Shown here piece after piece: positions 1 through 7,768 of a DNA stretch of 64,000 nucleotides. Under the pieces are notes generated by a model that was not told the origin of the DNA, made no database searches, and saw only the letters and a list, made by a program, of their open reading frames with translations. The position numbers and the translations under genes were made by a program. The DNA is from Agathobaculum desmolans ATCC 43058 (GTDB lineage Bacteria > Bacillota > Clostridia > Oscillospirales > Butyricicoccaceae), in NCBI RefSeq assembly GCF_000701665.1, contig NZ_JNJN01000004.1, positions 41,430-105,429 on the forward strand, read 5' to 3'. Each line of letters begins with the position of its first letter. The stretch's first letter is position 1.

Positions 1-1
1 T

Positions 2-970
2 GGTGCACCTGATGTTAAGGGTCGTGAGGCGATCCTCAAGGTGCATGCGCGTAATAAGCAGTTTGATCCGGACGTTAAGTTTGCAGATATCGCGAAAACG
101 ACCGCAGGCTTTACCGGTGCGGATCTGGAAAACCTGCTCAACGAAGCCGCACTAATGGCGGCTCGCCGCAATAAAAAGCTGATCACGCAGGAGGAGATCG
201 AGGAATCCCTGCTCAAGGTAGTCATGGGTGTGGAGAAAAAGAGCCATATCATTACGGACAAGGATAAGCGTTTGACCGCCTTCCATGAGGCCGGCCATGC
301 AATTTGTTTCCATGTGCTGCCGACGCAGGATCCGGTGCATCACGTCACCATTATCCCGCGTTCGTCCGGTGCGGGCGGCTTTACCATGCCACTGCCGGAA
401 GAGGATCAGGCGTACCGCACGCGCAGCTATATGGAAGAGTATATCATTGTTTGTCTGGGCGGCCGCGTAGCGGAAGAACTGACAATGGAGGATATTTCCA
501 CCGGTGCGTACGGCGATATCAAGCAGGCGACCCAGATGGCGCGCGCCATGGTCACCAGCTACGGTATGAGCGAAAAAATCGGTCCGATCGACTATGGTTC
601 GGATAACGGGGAAATTTTCCTTGGCCGCGATTTTGCAGCGGGCAAGGGCTATTCCGAGGTCAAGGCGGCGGAGATCGACGATGAGATCCACCGCATCATC
701 GAGGAGGCTTACCGCGGCTGTAAGAAGCTGTTGACCGAGCACATGGCAGAGATGACGCGTGTAGCGGAGTATTTGATCCGTAACGAGACGATGGATGGCG
801 AGACCTTTATCAAGGTGTTCAACAACGAGGTCGTGCCGGATAAAATCGTTGGAGAGGATCTGATGACCGAGCTGAAGGAAGAACTCGAAGCCAAGTCGGC
901 TGAAGCGGCAGCACCTGCTGCGGAGCCGTCGGCGGAAACCGTTTCCGAAAATGCGGAAAACGACAAATAA
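2..970 (+). CDS. ftsH: ATP-dependent zinc metalloprotease FtsH, C-terminal part (5' end outside window)
   Basis: Membrane-anchored AAA+ protease that degrades misfolded membrane and regulatory proteins. The reading frame is open from base 2 (GAPDVKGREAILKVHARNK...), so the gene starts upstream of the window and the GTG at 41 is internal. Visible parts are the end of the AAA domain with its helical lid (TGADLENLLNEAAL), the zinc site HEAGH of the M41 peptidase (bases about 284-298), the later metal-ligand region around LTMEDISTGAYGDIKQAT, and an Ala/Glu/Ser-rich C-terminal tail. The stop TAA at 968-970 is followed 8 bases later by a terminator hairpin. Identity is secure; the Walker motifs and transmembrane segments are not in view. 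Confidence 0.97.
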   Translation, partial: GAPDVKGREAILKVHARNKQFDPDVKFADIAKTTAGFTGADLENLLNEAALMAARRNKKLITQEEIEESLLKVVMGVEKKSHIITDKDKRLTAFHEAGHAICFHVLPTQDPVHHVTIIPRSSGAGGFTMPLPEEDQAYRTRSYMEEYIIVCLGGRVAEELTMEDISTGAYGDIKQATQMARAMVTSYGMSEKIGPIDYGSDNGEIFLGRDFAAGKGYSEVKAAEIDDEIHRIIEEAYRGCKKLLTEHMAEMTRVAEYLIRNETMDGETFIKVFNNEVVPDKIVGEDLMTELKEELEAKSAEAAAPAAEPSAETVSENAENDK

Positions 971-977
971 AGAAGTG

Positions 978-1010
978 ATCCCACGGCAAATTGCCGTGGG
1001 ATATTTCTTT
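978..1010 (+). terminator. Rho-independent terminator of ftsH
   Basis: Perfect 12-bp stem ATCCCACGGCAA/TTGCCGTGGGAT followed by ATATTTCTTT, starting 8 bases after the ftsH stop. Confidence 0.85.
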
Positions 1011-1029
1011 GCCCAAATGTAAAAAAGTA

Positions 1030-1058
1030 TTGACATTTTAGGTATCAGTGGGTATGAT
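1030..1058 (+). promoter_or_regulatory. Sigma-A promoter with twin operator-like direct repeats
   Basis: TTGACA (1030-1035), 17-bp spacer, TATGAT (1053-1058). The promoter is bracketed by two near-identical 26-base repeats at 1015-1040 and 1061-1086, each running AAATGTAAAAA...TTGACATTTT and each with dyad character (AAATGT...ACATTT). One covers the -35, the other lies just after the -10. This arrangement suggests operator sites for the small HTH protein encoded at 1597, which would make the unit autoregulated; that is inference. Confidence 0.65.
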
Positions 1059-1109
1059 GAAAATGTAAAAAGAGTTTGACATTTTGGAGATAGAACGGGA
1101 GGATGACAT

Positions 1110-1592
1110 ATGAAGATCAAGATGTATCTGCTGATGGCGCTGCCGCTTATTATACTGGGCGGAATCCTTGCATTTTCTGTTTGGCTTGGAAAGAAAGACT
1201 GGAGGAACGGAAAAGAACCCCGACCGTGGGTGATCGGTGTGGCGGAAAGAATTGGTTTGCAGCCGGGCATGAATCGTGCCGATGAGATGGAGCGCATGAT
1301 TCAGTATAAGGCGGTTTCGTGGGCCTATCTGGTTGTGATGATCGGGCTGGCAGCGCTGAATTTTTATGAAGTGTTTGTCAATGGCGGAAAATTACCGCTT
1401 ACGAATTTGATTTTGCTGGCTGGCGTTTTAACGCAGTCGATTTCTGTGCTTGTGCTGCGCAATCGCAGCACTCAGGGAGACGAAGAATATAAACCCTATC
1501 CGCTTTGGAAAACGCTTGCGATTGTGCTGGGATTTAGTGTTGCAGTAGCCGCATTGGGGGCACTGTTTGCGATTGCAATTATGGTAGTATAA
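1110..1592 (+). CDS. Small integral membrane protein, unknown function
   Basis: 160 residues starting at ATG 1110 behind GGGAGGATG. I do not recognise a named family. Hydrophobicity by eye shows about four membrane segments (residues about 6-26, 70-88, 95-113, 133-158), with a basic polar stretch (KKDWRNGKEPRPW) after the first. It is followed 4 bases later by a small XRE-type regulator, the usual arrangement of a membrane protein/HTH pair that responds to envelope conditions. The promoter and twin repeats lie just upstream. The gene is credible from its RBS, promoter and context; its function is unknown. Confidence 0.7.
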   Translation: MKIKMYLLMALPLIILGGILAFSVWLGKKDWRNGKEPRPWVIGVAERIGLQPGMNRADEMERMIQYKAVSWAYLVVMIGLAALNFYEVFVNGGKLPLTNLILLAGVLTQSISVLVLRNRSTQGDEEYKPYPLWKTLAIVLGFSVAVAALGALFAIAIMVV

Positions 1593-1596
1593 GCGC

Positions 1597-1791
1597 ATGA
1601 AAAACTGTATCAAAGAGCTGCGGCGTGCGCGCGGTCTGCGGCAGGAAGATTTGGCCGGTTTGTTAGGGGTGTCGCGCCAGACAATCGTGGCAATGGAGAA
1701 TAATAAATATGACCCGACGCTGGAACTGGCGATGAAGGTGGCGCGTCTGCTGGGGCGTCCGGTGGAAGATATTTTCTTTTTGGAAGCGTAA
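1597..1791 (+). CDS. Small XRE-family HTH transcriptional regulator
   Basis: 64 residues consisting almost entirely of a Cro/C1-type helix-turn-helix (KELRRARGLRQEDLAGLLGVSRQTIVAMENNKYDPTLELA), the compact YozG-like type of DNA-binding protein. It starts at ATG 1597, 4 bases after the stop of the membrane protein gene, so the two are co-transcribed and probably translationally linked. Likely role: repressor of its own operon through the repeated AAATGT...ACATTT sites at 1015-1086. It has no sensor domain of its own, so the signal may come through the partner membrane protein (inference). Confidence 0.85.
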   Translation: MKNCIKELRRARGLRQEDLAGLLGVSRQTIVAMENNKYDPTLELAMKVARLLGRPVEDIFFLEA

Positions 1792-1798
1792 CATGAAA

Positions 1799-1823
1799 AC
1801 GCACAGGCATAATGCCTGTGCGT
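1799..1823 (+). terminator. Terminator hairpin after the HTH gene
   Basis: Perfect 11-bp-plus stem ACGCACAGGCA/TGCCTGTGCGT. No T-run follows; a degenerate copy of the dispersed repeat's end (1824-1854) abuts it, so the run was probably displaced. Confidence 0.6.
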
Positions 1824-1854
1824 GAGCCTGTCGAAAACTTCGTTTTTCTGATAG
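1824..1854. repeat. Remnant of the dispersed terminator-associated repeat
   Basis: GAGCCTGTCGAAAACTTCG followed by TTTTTCTGATAGT closely resembles the outer hairpin of the full copy at 20260 (GAGACTGTTCGAAAAACTTCG...). It starts right at the 3' edge of a terminator hairpin, as the full copies do. Confidence 0.5.
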
Positions 1855-1892
1855 TTTACAGCCCATATCCGATACCGGATATGGGCTGTAAA
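1855..1892. terminator. Hairpin between convergent genes
   Basis: Perfect 16-bp stem TTTACAGCCCATATCC/GGATATGGGCTGTAAA with a 6-base loop, 26 bases beyond the stop of the minus-strand symporter gene. There is no clear T-run on either side, so the terminator role is likely but not certain. Confidence 0.55.
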
Positions 1893-1918
1893 GGCAAATG
1901 CTATATTTGTTTGAAAAA

Positions 1919-3244
1919 TCATCCGATGCCGCCGGGAATCACAAAGCTGCAAATGACAACGATGGCTGCAAGGAATACGTATACATATTTGGCCAATGGG
2001 TCAAACAAGGGGCTGAGGGGCTTGTCACGGCCCTCCATCAGCTCGGTCTTGATCCGTTTGGTGCCAAGCACCCAGTAGATCATTACCGCACCGAGGATCG
2101 CACCGATGGGTACCACATACAGGGTGATAATATCCATCCAGCGGCCCATCAGCGGTTCCTTTTCGATGAACAGGCCGACGGCCAGCGTTGCCGCGCCGGC
2201 CAGCAGCACGGCGGGCTTGCGGTTCATCTTCAGGCGCGTCTGCGCAGCTTCGGAAACCGCTTCCAGCATATTCGCCAGCGAGGTGATACCGGCAAACAGT
2301 ACCGAGATGAAGAACAGCAGCGCAAACAGCCGGCCGGCCGGCATCTGCTGGAATACGCGGGGAAGGGTGATGAACAACAGGCTGGGACCGGCAGCCGGGT
2401 CCAGCCCGAACGAAAACACTGCGGGCAGAATCGCAAAGCCTGCCAGCATGGCGGCGCAGGTATCCAGTACAGCGGTCATGCAGGAGGAATGGACGACATC
2501 CTCTTTTTTGGACAGGTAGGAGCCGTAGATGATCATACCCGAACCGGTGACCGACAGGGAGAAGAATGCCTGTCCCATCGCATAGATCCAGGTTTTGGGA
2601 TTGAGCAGGTACTCCCACTGGGGAACCAGCAGATATTTGTAGCCTTGGATCGCACCCGGCAGGAAGGCAACGCGCACAGCGATGATAAGAAACAGGATGA
2701 AGAAGGCGGGCATCATGACCTTATTGATTTTTTCGATACCGCCCGATACACCGAAAATCAGAATGGCGATCGTGATCAGCACAACGATCACATGCCACGG
2801 CACACTGGAAAGATGGGTCGCGCTCATTTCTGCGAAAAATGCTTCCGGTTCAGTGGTCATCAGCGATCCGGTGAGTGCGCCGAATGCCGAGCGAACGACC
2901 CAGCCGACGATAATTGAGTAACCGATGGCGATGCCGAGCGAACCGAACAGCGGGATCGCACCTAAAAACGCGCCGCCCTTTTTGCCGCGGGTCTGCATTG
3001 CGTATTCATAAGAACCGATCGGGCCGGTGCCGGTCAGACGTCCGAAGGCAAATTCGCCGGAAAGGCCGACATAGCCGAACAGGGCGACGAACAGCAGATA
3101 GGGGATGAGAAAGGCGGCGCCGCCGTACTGTCCCGTCCGGTAGGGGAACATCCAGATGTTGCCCATGCCGACAGCCGAGCCGACGGCTGCAAGCACAAAG
3201 CCAACTTTGGATGTGAAGGTTCCGTTTTTGCTTTTTTGATTCAT
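1919..3244 (-). CDS. Sodium-dependent transporter, neurotransmitter:sodium symporter (SNF/NSS) family
   Basis: 441-residue Na+-coupled amino acid or amine symporter in the plasma membrane. The start ATG at 3244 is chosen because GGAGAG lies 7 bases before it and the family N-terminus follows (SKVGFVLAAVGSAVGMGNIWMFPY, the Na1/Na2 site of TM1). There are 11-12 hydrophobic segments, including GLSGEFAFGRLTG and FFSLSVTGSGMIIYGSYL (TM6-TM7 region). About 440 residues and 11 TMs are typical of bacterial MhsT/TnaT-like members. The reading frame extends further upstream, but those residues are not family-like. The substrate cannot be read from the sequence; tryptophan or another amino acid is plausible. 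Confidence 0.9.
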   Translation of the reverse strand: MNQKSKNGTFTSKVGFVLAAVGSAVGMGNIWMFPYRTGQYGGAAFLIPYLLFVALFGYVGLSGEFAFGRLTGTGPIGSYEYAMQTRGKKGGAFLGAIPLFGSLGIAIGYSIIVGWVVRSAFGALTGSLMTTEPEAFFAEMSATHLSSVPWHVIVVLITIAILIFGVSGGIEKINKVMMPAFFILFLIIAVRVAFLPGAIQGYKYLLVPQWEYLLNPKTWIYAMGQAFFSLSVTGSGMIIYGSYLSKKEDVVHSSCMTAVLDTCAAMLAGFAILPAVFSFGLDPAAGPSLLFITLPRVFQQMPAGRLFALLFFISVLFAGITSLANMLEAVSEAAQTRLKMNRKPAVLLAGAATLAVGLFIEKEPLMGRWMDIITLYVVPIGAILGAVMIYWVLGTKRIKTELMEGRDKPLSPLFDPLAKYVYVFLAAIVVICSFVIPGGIG

Positions 3245-3476
3245 TGTTTTACTCTCCGATCTTTTGTCATACAGACTTTTATAGTATATCACATCACTAT
3301 GAATCATGCTATATATGATTTCACCAGAAAGCAACAGGAAGTTTGTCATATCCCACAAAAGCGCGCGCGGATTATCGGGAATTTTATCAGTTCTTCTCTT
3401 GCGTGCAGGGACGCTGTATGGTATGATAATACAGTGCGAGAAAGACAGTTGTCTTTTCAGGGAGGACAGAAAACGC

Positions 3477-3917
3477 ATGGTAAAACCCAAATACTATCTG
3501 GTTGAACGCACGCTGCTGCCGGAGGTATTCCAGCGTGTGATCGAGGCAAACGAAGCGATTGCTTCGGGACGCGCAGCAACAGCAAGCGAAGCGGCCAAGA
3601 TTGCCGGTTTGTCGCGCAGTGCGTATTATAAGTATAAGGATGGCGTACGGCCTTTTTTCGAGGCGACGACCGACCGGATCGTCACGTTTCACTTTATGCT
3701 GCACGACCAGCCCGGCGTCCTGTCCAGTATTCTGGGGCTGATGGCGCGTTCGGGCGCAAACCTGCTTACGGTCAATCAGTCGATCCCGATGCGCGGGCAG
3801 GCTTCGGTTACGATTTCTGCACGGACAGGCGAGATGAAATATTCCGCAGAAGAGCTGATCCGCCGGGCAGAAGGGCTGGAGGGCGTCAATAAGGTTGAGA
3901 TACTTGCATCTGAATAA
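3477..3917 (+). CDS. ACT domain-containing protein (PheB/UPF0735 family)
   Basis: 146 residues. The N-terminal half contains a short HTH-like segment (ATASEAAKIAGLSRSAYYKYKDGVRPF); the C-terminal half (about 68-146) is an ACT domain beginning TFHFMLHDQPGVLSSIL. PheB-like proteins are small-molecule-binding regulators usually found beside hom in Clostridia and Bacillus. Start ATG 3477 follows GGGAGGACA. hom begins 30 bases downstream, making this the first gene of the aspartate-family operon ACT-hom-thrB-lysC. It probably senses an end-product amino acid such as threonine (inference). Confidence 0.85.
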   Translation: MVKPKYYLVERTLLPEVFQRVIEANEAIASGRAATASEAAKIAGLSRSAYYKYKDGVRPFFEATTDRIVTFHFMLHDQPGVLSSILGLMARSGANLLTVNQSIPMRGQASVTISARTGEMKYSAEELIRRAEGLEGVNKVEILASE

Positions 3918-3947
3918 ATAAGAACCAACGGAAAGGAAATAGACAGT

Positions 3948-5159
3948 ATGATAAAAGCAGCAATCATGGGGCATGGTACGGTTGGCTCGGGTGTGTACGA
4001 GGTGTTTGAGATGAATGCCGATAAGATCGCCCGTGTGGTCGGTGAACCGGTCGAGGTAAAATATGTACTGGATCTGCGCGATTTTTCCGCGCTGCCCTAC
4101 GGACATAAATTTGTAACCGATTTTTCCGTGATCGAAAACGATCCCGAAGTGCAGGTCGTTGCTGAGGTCATGGGCGGCGTCGGTGCGGCGTATGAGTTTA
4201 CCAAGCGCTGCTTACAGGCGGGCAAGAGTGTGTGTACCTCCAACAAAGAGCTGGTTGCTACCCGCGGCGAAGAGCTGCTCAAGATCGCAGAGGAGCACGG
4301 CGTGAACTATATGTTCGAGGCGTCGGTTGGCGGCGGTATCCCGATCATCCGCCCCATGCTGCAATGTTTGGCGGCCAACGAGTTTAATGAGATCTGCGGC
4401 ATCCTCAACGGCACCACCAATTATATCCTGACGCAGATGATCCACAACGGCGTTACCTTTGAGGATGCGCTCAAGCAGGCGCAGCTTAACGGCTATGCTG
4501 AAAAGGATCCCACGGCGGATATCGAAGGGCATGACGCCTGCCGTAAAATCTGCATTCTGGCAGATCTGGCTTTCGGCGATAAATTTGATCCGGATGAAGT
4601 ATCCTGCGAGGGTATCACCCACATTACGCTGGAGGATGTGGCGAATGCCGATAAGCTGGGCTGTGTGATCAAACTGATCGGCCGCACGGTGCGCTGCGGG
4701 GACGGAACGGCCTATGCTTACGTTGCGCCGCATCTGATCCCCAAGGATAACCTGTTGGCATCGGTTGAGGATGTGTTCAATGCCATCATGGTAAACGGAA
4801 ACGCAACCGGTGATGTGATGTTTTACGGCAAGGGCGCCGGTAAGCTGGCAACGGCTTCGGCAGTAGCGGCGGATATGCTGGACTGTCTGGAACATGCCGG
4901 CCGTCGTCGGCGTATTATGTGGGGCGATGGTTCCAAGCATCTGCTGCGCCCGCTGGATGAGCTGCAAAGTGCATGGTATGTCCGCTATCGCGGCGCACGT
5001 AAGGAACTGGAAACTGTGCTACCGGTGGAAAGCTTGGCAGAACCGGCAGAGGGTGTGCTGGTTGCACGGACCGGCCGCCTGACCACTGCAGAGATGCGCA
5101 GCCGTATGGAAACGCTGAATAGCTGCGGTACGGTGCATGCTGCGATGCGTATACTGTAA
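3948..5159 (+). CDS. hom: Homoserine dehydrogenase
   Basis: 403 residues. Reduces aspartate-semialdehyde to homoserine with NAD(P)H, the branch step to threonine and methionine. The Rossmann motif GHGTVGSG lies at residues 8-15. The catalytic domain includes SNKELVATRGEEL, EASVGGGIPIIRPM and GILNGTTNYILTQM, with the conserved lysine region AEKDPTADIEGHDACRK. The C-terminal ~60 residues form at most a reduced ACT-like domain; Gram-positive Hom proteins are usually nearer 430 residues, so feedback control may rely partly on the separate ACT protein encoded just upstream (inference). RBS GGAAAGGAAA. thrB follows after 14 bases. Confidence 0.96.
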   Translation: MIKAAIMGHGTVGSGVYEVFEMNADKIARVVGEPVEVKYVLDLRDFSALPYGHKFVTDFSVIENDPEVQVVAEVMGGVGAAYEFTKRCLQAGKSVCTSNKELVATRGEELLKIAEEHGVNYMFEASVGGGIPIIRPMLQCLAANEFNEICGILNGTTNYILTQMIHNGVTFEDALKQAQLNGYAEKDPTADIEGHDACRKICILADLAFGDKFDPDEVSCEGITHITLEDVANADKLGCVIKLIGRTVRCGDGTAYAYVAPHLIPKDNLLASVEDVFNAIMVNGNATGDVMFYGKGAGKLATASAVAADMLDCLEHAGRRRRIMWGDGSKHLLRPLDELQSAWYVRYRGARKELETVLPVESLAEPAEGVLVARTGRLTTAEMRSRMETLNSCGTVHAAMRIL

Positions 5160-5173
5160 AGGGAGGAAAGACA

Positions 5174-6064
5174 ATGGTTCGTGTGACGGTTCCGGCAACA
5201 AGCGCTAACATGGGTTCGGGTTATGACAGCATCGGCATTGCGTTGGAGCTGTACAATGTGATCGATCTGGAGGAAAGCGATCATATTGATATTTCGGATA
5301 AAAACGGACAGTTTGTGCCGAAGGATGCGCGCAACCTGATTTACCAGTGTGCAAAGCGTGTTTATGATGAGTGCGGACGGCCGCTTTCCGGTTTGAAGAT
5401 CGTGGAGGATTGTGCGATCCCGCAGACACGCGGCCTCGGTTCCTCTTCTGCCTGCACGGTAGCAGGTATTATGGGTGCGAACGCGCTGCTGGGCGAGCCG
5501 CTTGACCGGCAGGCTGTGATCGATCTCGCAGCGACGATCGAGGGTCATCCGGATAATTCTACCCCGGCGATCCTCGGCGGCTTTTGTGTGGCGCTGCTGG
5601 AGAACGGCCATGTGCATCAGGTGCGCGTGCCGGTGCACAGTGCGATCGATTTTGTGGTGTTCATTCCGGATTTTAAGCTGTCGACCGAAAAGGCGCGTGC
5701 GGCGCTGCCGAAAACGATCGACCATCGTGATGCGGTGTTCAATCTGGCACGGGCGGCACTGCTGGCCGGCAGCCTGACGACGGGCCGCCTCGAAAATCTG
5801 GATGTGGCAACTGGTGACTGCCTGCACCAGCCGTACCGGTTCGGTTTGATCGAAAACGGCGAGGATATCGTGCGGGAAGCCAAAGCGCTGGGCGCACTGG
5901 GTGCTTTTATCTCAGGTGCTGGCCCTTCGATCGTGGCAATGGTCTATAAGGGTGACCGGGATTATCTGGCGCGAGCACAGGCGCTCTGCGCGGAGCAGTA
6001 TCCGCATTGGAAGGCTGTACAACTGCGCTGTGACGAGGTCGGTGCAACGGTCAAATACATATGA
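5174..6064 (+). CDS. thrB: Homoserine kinase
   Basis: 296 residues, GHMP kinase family. Phosphorylates homoserine to O-phosphohomoserine for threonine synthesis. It opens with VRVTVPATSANMGSGYDSIGIAL, typical of ThrB. The ATP-binding GHMP motif is PQTRGLGSSSACTVAG (about residues 83-98), and the C-terminal motif GAFISGAGPSIVAMV is present. It lies 14 bases after hom with GGGAGGAAAG as RBS and is followed by lysC, so flux from aspartate to threonine is encoded in one operon. No threonine synthase gene is visible here. Confidence 0.96.
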   Translation: MVRVTVPATSANMGSGYDSIGIALELYNVIDLEESDHIDISDKNGQFVPKDARNLIYQCAKRVYDECGRPLSGLKIVEDCAIPQTRGLGSSSACTVAGIMGANALLGEPLDRQAVIDLAATIEGHPDNSTPAILGGFCVALLENGHVHQVRVPVHSAIDFVVFIPDFKLSTEKARAALPKTIDHRDAVFNLARAALLAGSLTTGRLENLDVATGDCLHQPYRFGLIENGEDIVREAKALGALGAFISGAGPSIVAMVYKGDRDYLARAQALCAEQYPHWKAVQLRCDEVGATVKYI

Positions 6065-6114
6065 TGCAGAGCCGCAGGGTGCGGTTGGCGATATAAGGAG
6101 GAAACGAAATCAGT

Positions 6115-7323
6115 ATGAGTCTTATTGTACAGAAATTCGGCGGCACTTCGGTGGCCAATGCTGAGCGTGTGAGAAATGTTGCGGATATTGTGACCAAAAC
6201 GGCGCAGGCCGGCAATCAGGTGGTTGTGGTGGTATCCGCGCAGGGCGATACGACTGACGATCTGATTGCCAAGGCGGCGGAGCTGAACGACCATCCGTCC
6301 AAGCGGGAGATGGATGTGCTGCTCAACACGGGCGAGATGATCTCCATGTCGCTGCTGGCGATGGCGATTCAAAAGCTGGGCTTTTCGGTCGTTTCGCTGA
6401 CCGGCTGGCAGATCGGTTTGGAAACCAACAGCAATTACTCGGATGCGCGTATTAAGCGGCTTTCTTCGGAGCGCCTGCGTGCGGAGCTGGATAACGGTAA
6501 GATCTGTATTGTGGCGGGTTTTCAGGGCCTGAATAAAATGGGCGATGTGACAACGCTGGGGCGCGGCGGATCGGATACGACAGCAGTGGCAATCGCAGCT
6601 ACGCTGGGCGCTGACCTGTGCCAGATCTATACCGATGTGGACGGCGTGTATACGGCAGACCCGCGTCTGGTGCCGCGTGCGCACAAGCTGGATGCAATCA
6701 CCTACGACGAGATGTTGGAGCTGGCTTCGCTCGGTGCACAGGTGCTGCACAACCGTTCGGTCGAAATGGCCAAGAAGTATAATGTCGACCTTGAGGTCGT
6801 TTCGAGCTTTACCCGCAATCCGGGTACCAAAGTCAAGGAGGGTTCTCACATGGAAAAATTGAATGTTTCGGGTGTAGCCCGTGATAATAACTGCGCGCGT
6901 GTTGCCATCATCAATGTTGACGATACCCCGGGCACGGCGTTTAAGGTGTTTTCGTTGATGGCAAAGCACAATGTCAATATCGATATCATCCTGCAGTCGG
7001 TCGGCCGTGATAACAAAAAGTCGATTTCGTTCACGATCCCGCAGGACGATGCAGAGCGTGTGGCGGAGATTTTGCAGGATAATGCGGAAATGCTGGGCTA
7101 TGAGGATGTTTCGATCAATACCAACGTAGCAAAGGTGTCCATCGTGGGCGCGGGCATGGCGTCTTCGGCCGGTGTGGCTTCCAAAATGTTTGAAGCATTG
7201 GCCATGGCGGGCATCAATATCCGCATGATCTCGACCTCGGAGATCAAGATCTCCGTGCTGATCAACGAGGAGGACAGTGATAAGGCGGTTCGCGCGATCC
7301 ATGAGGAGTTCTTCGGCGACTGA
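6115..7323 (+). CDS. lysC: Aspartate kinase
   Basis: 402 residues. Catalyses the ATP-dependent phosphorylation of aspartate, the first step of lysine, threonine and methionine synthesis. The kinase domain begins with QKFGGTSV (K7) and includes TLGRGGSDTTAVAIAATLGA and the YTDVDGVYTADPRLV segment. Two ACT domains follow (about 260-330 and 340-400), the sites of allosteric control. RBS AAGGAGGAAAC upstream of ATG 6115. Last gene of the ACT-hom-thrB-lysC operon. No hairpin follows directly; the next transcription unit begins at the strong promoter at 7355. Confidence 0.96.
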   Translation: MSLIVQKFGGTSVANAERVRNVADIVTKTAQAGNQVVVVVSAQGDTTDDLIAKAAELNDHPSKREMDVLLNTGEMISMSLLAMAIQKLGFSVVSLTGWQIGLETNSNYSDARIKRLSSERLRAELDNGKICIVAGFQGLNKMGDVTTLGRGGSDTTAVAIAATLGADLCQIYTDVDGVYTADPRLVPRAHKLDAITYDEMLELASLGAQVLHNRSVEMAKKYNVDLEVVSSFTRNPGTKVKEGSHMEKLNVSGVARDNNCARVAIINVDDTPGTAFKVFSLMAKHNVNIDIILQSVGRDNKKSISFTIPQDDAERVAEILQDNAEMLGYEDVSINTNVAKVSIVGAGMASSAGVASKMFEALAMAGINIRMISTSEIKISVLINEEDSDKAVRAIHEEFFGD

Positions 7324-7354
7324 TGATTATTTGATAATTTCGTAACGATCTTTA

Positions 7355-7383
7355 TTGACAGGGACTTTGCAGTTTGTTATAAT
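7355..7383 (+). promoter_or_regulatory. Consensus sigma-A promoter
   Basis: TTGACA (7355-7360), exact 17-bp spacer, TATAAT (7378-7383). It drives the 62-residue small protein gene that starts 33 bases further on. Confidence 0.85.
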
Positions 7384-7416
7384 ATTGTCAATCCATTCGA
7401 AAGGAAGTCCTGTATC

Positions 7417-7605
7417 ATGAAGAAGTTGTGGTGTCTGTTCCGCCGTCGTTTCGCTGCGGCCGAGGATAAAATGTGCGTTGCCTTTTCAGAAACCGAAGGG
7501 CGCGTGCGTGCCTGCCCTTACGCGACGGAAGAGGAAGCAAAGGCAAAATGTCCGGAATACGCCCAGAATACCCGTCACGACGGGGAAGATGAGGGCGTGG
7601 AATAA
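7417..7605 (+). CDS. Small Cys-containing hypothetical protein
   Basis: 62 residues that I do not recognise. The N-terminus is basic (MKKLWCLFRRRF), the middle has cysteines at about 6, 20, 33 and 45, and the end is acidic. It has its own perfect sigma-A promoter, a GAAAGGAAG ribosome site and a terminator, so it is a genuine, probably well-expressed monocistronic gene. The spaced cysteines could bind metal; that is only a guess. Confidence 0.7.
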   Translation: MKKLWCLFRRRFAAAEDKMCVAFSETEGRVRACPYATEEEAKAKCPEYAQNTRHDGEDEGVE

Positions 7606-7634
7606 TCAATCTGCTGCTCACTGTACATTTGCGT

Positions 7635-7662
7635 AAAAGCCCCGTTTTCGGGGCTTTTTTTA
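7635..7662 (+). terminator. Rho-independent terminator
   Basis: AAAAGCCCCG/CGGGGCTTTT stem with a TTTT loop and a seven-T run; ends the 62-residue protein gene. Confidence 0.9.
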
Positions 7663-7768
7663 TCGAAATAGGAGAATGCAACCGCTGGTTGACAAAAGGA
7701 AACGTCCGGTTGGTGGCGTTTTGGGTAAAAATACAGCACACTGGAAGCAGCAAAGGAGGTGCGGCAAA

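Noticed and set aside
1898..2917. A 339-codon plus-strand frame opposite the Na+ symporter
   Set aside because: Composition (His, Gln, Gly, Asp) and lack of RBS mark it as the antisense of the symporter gene.
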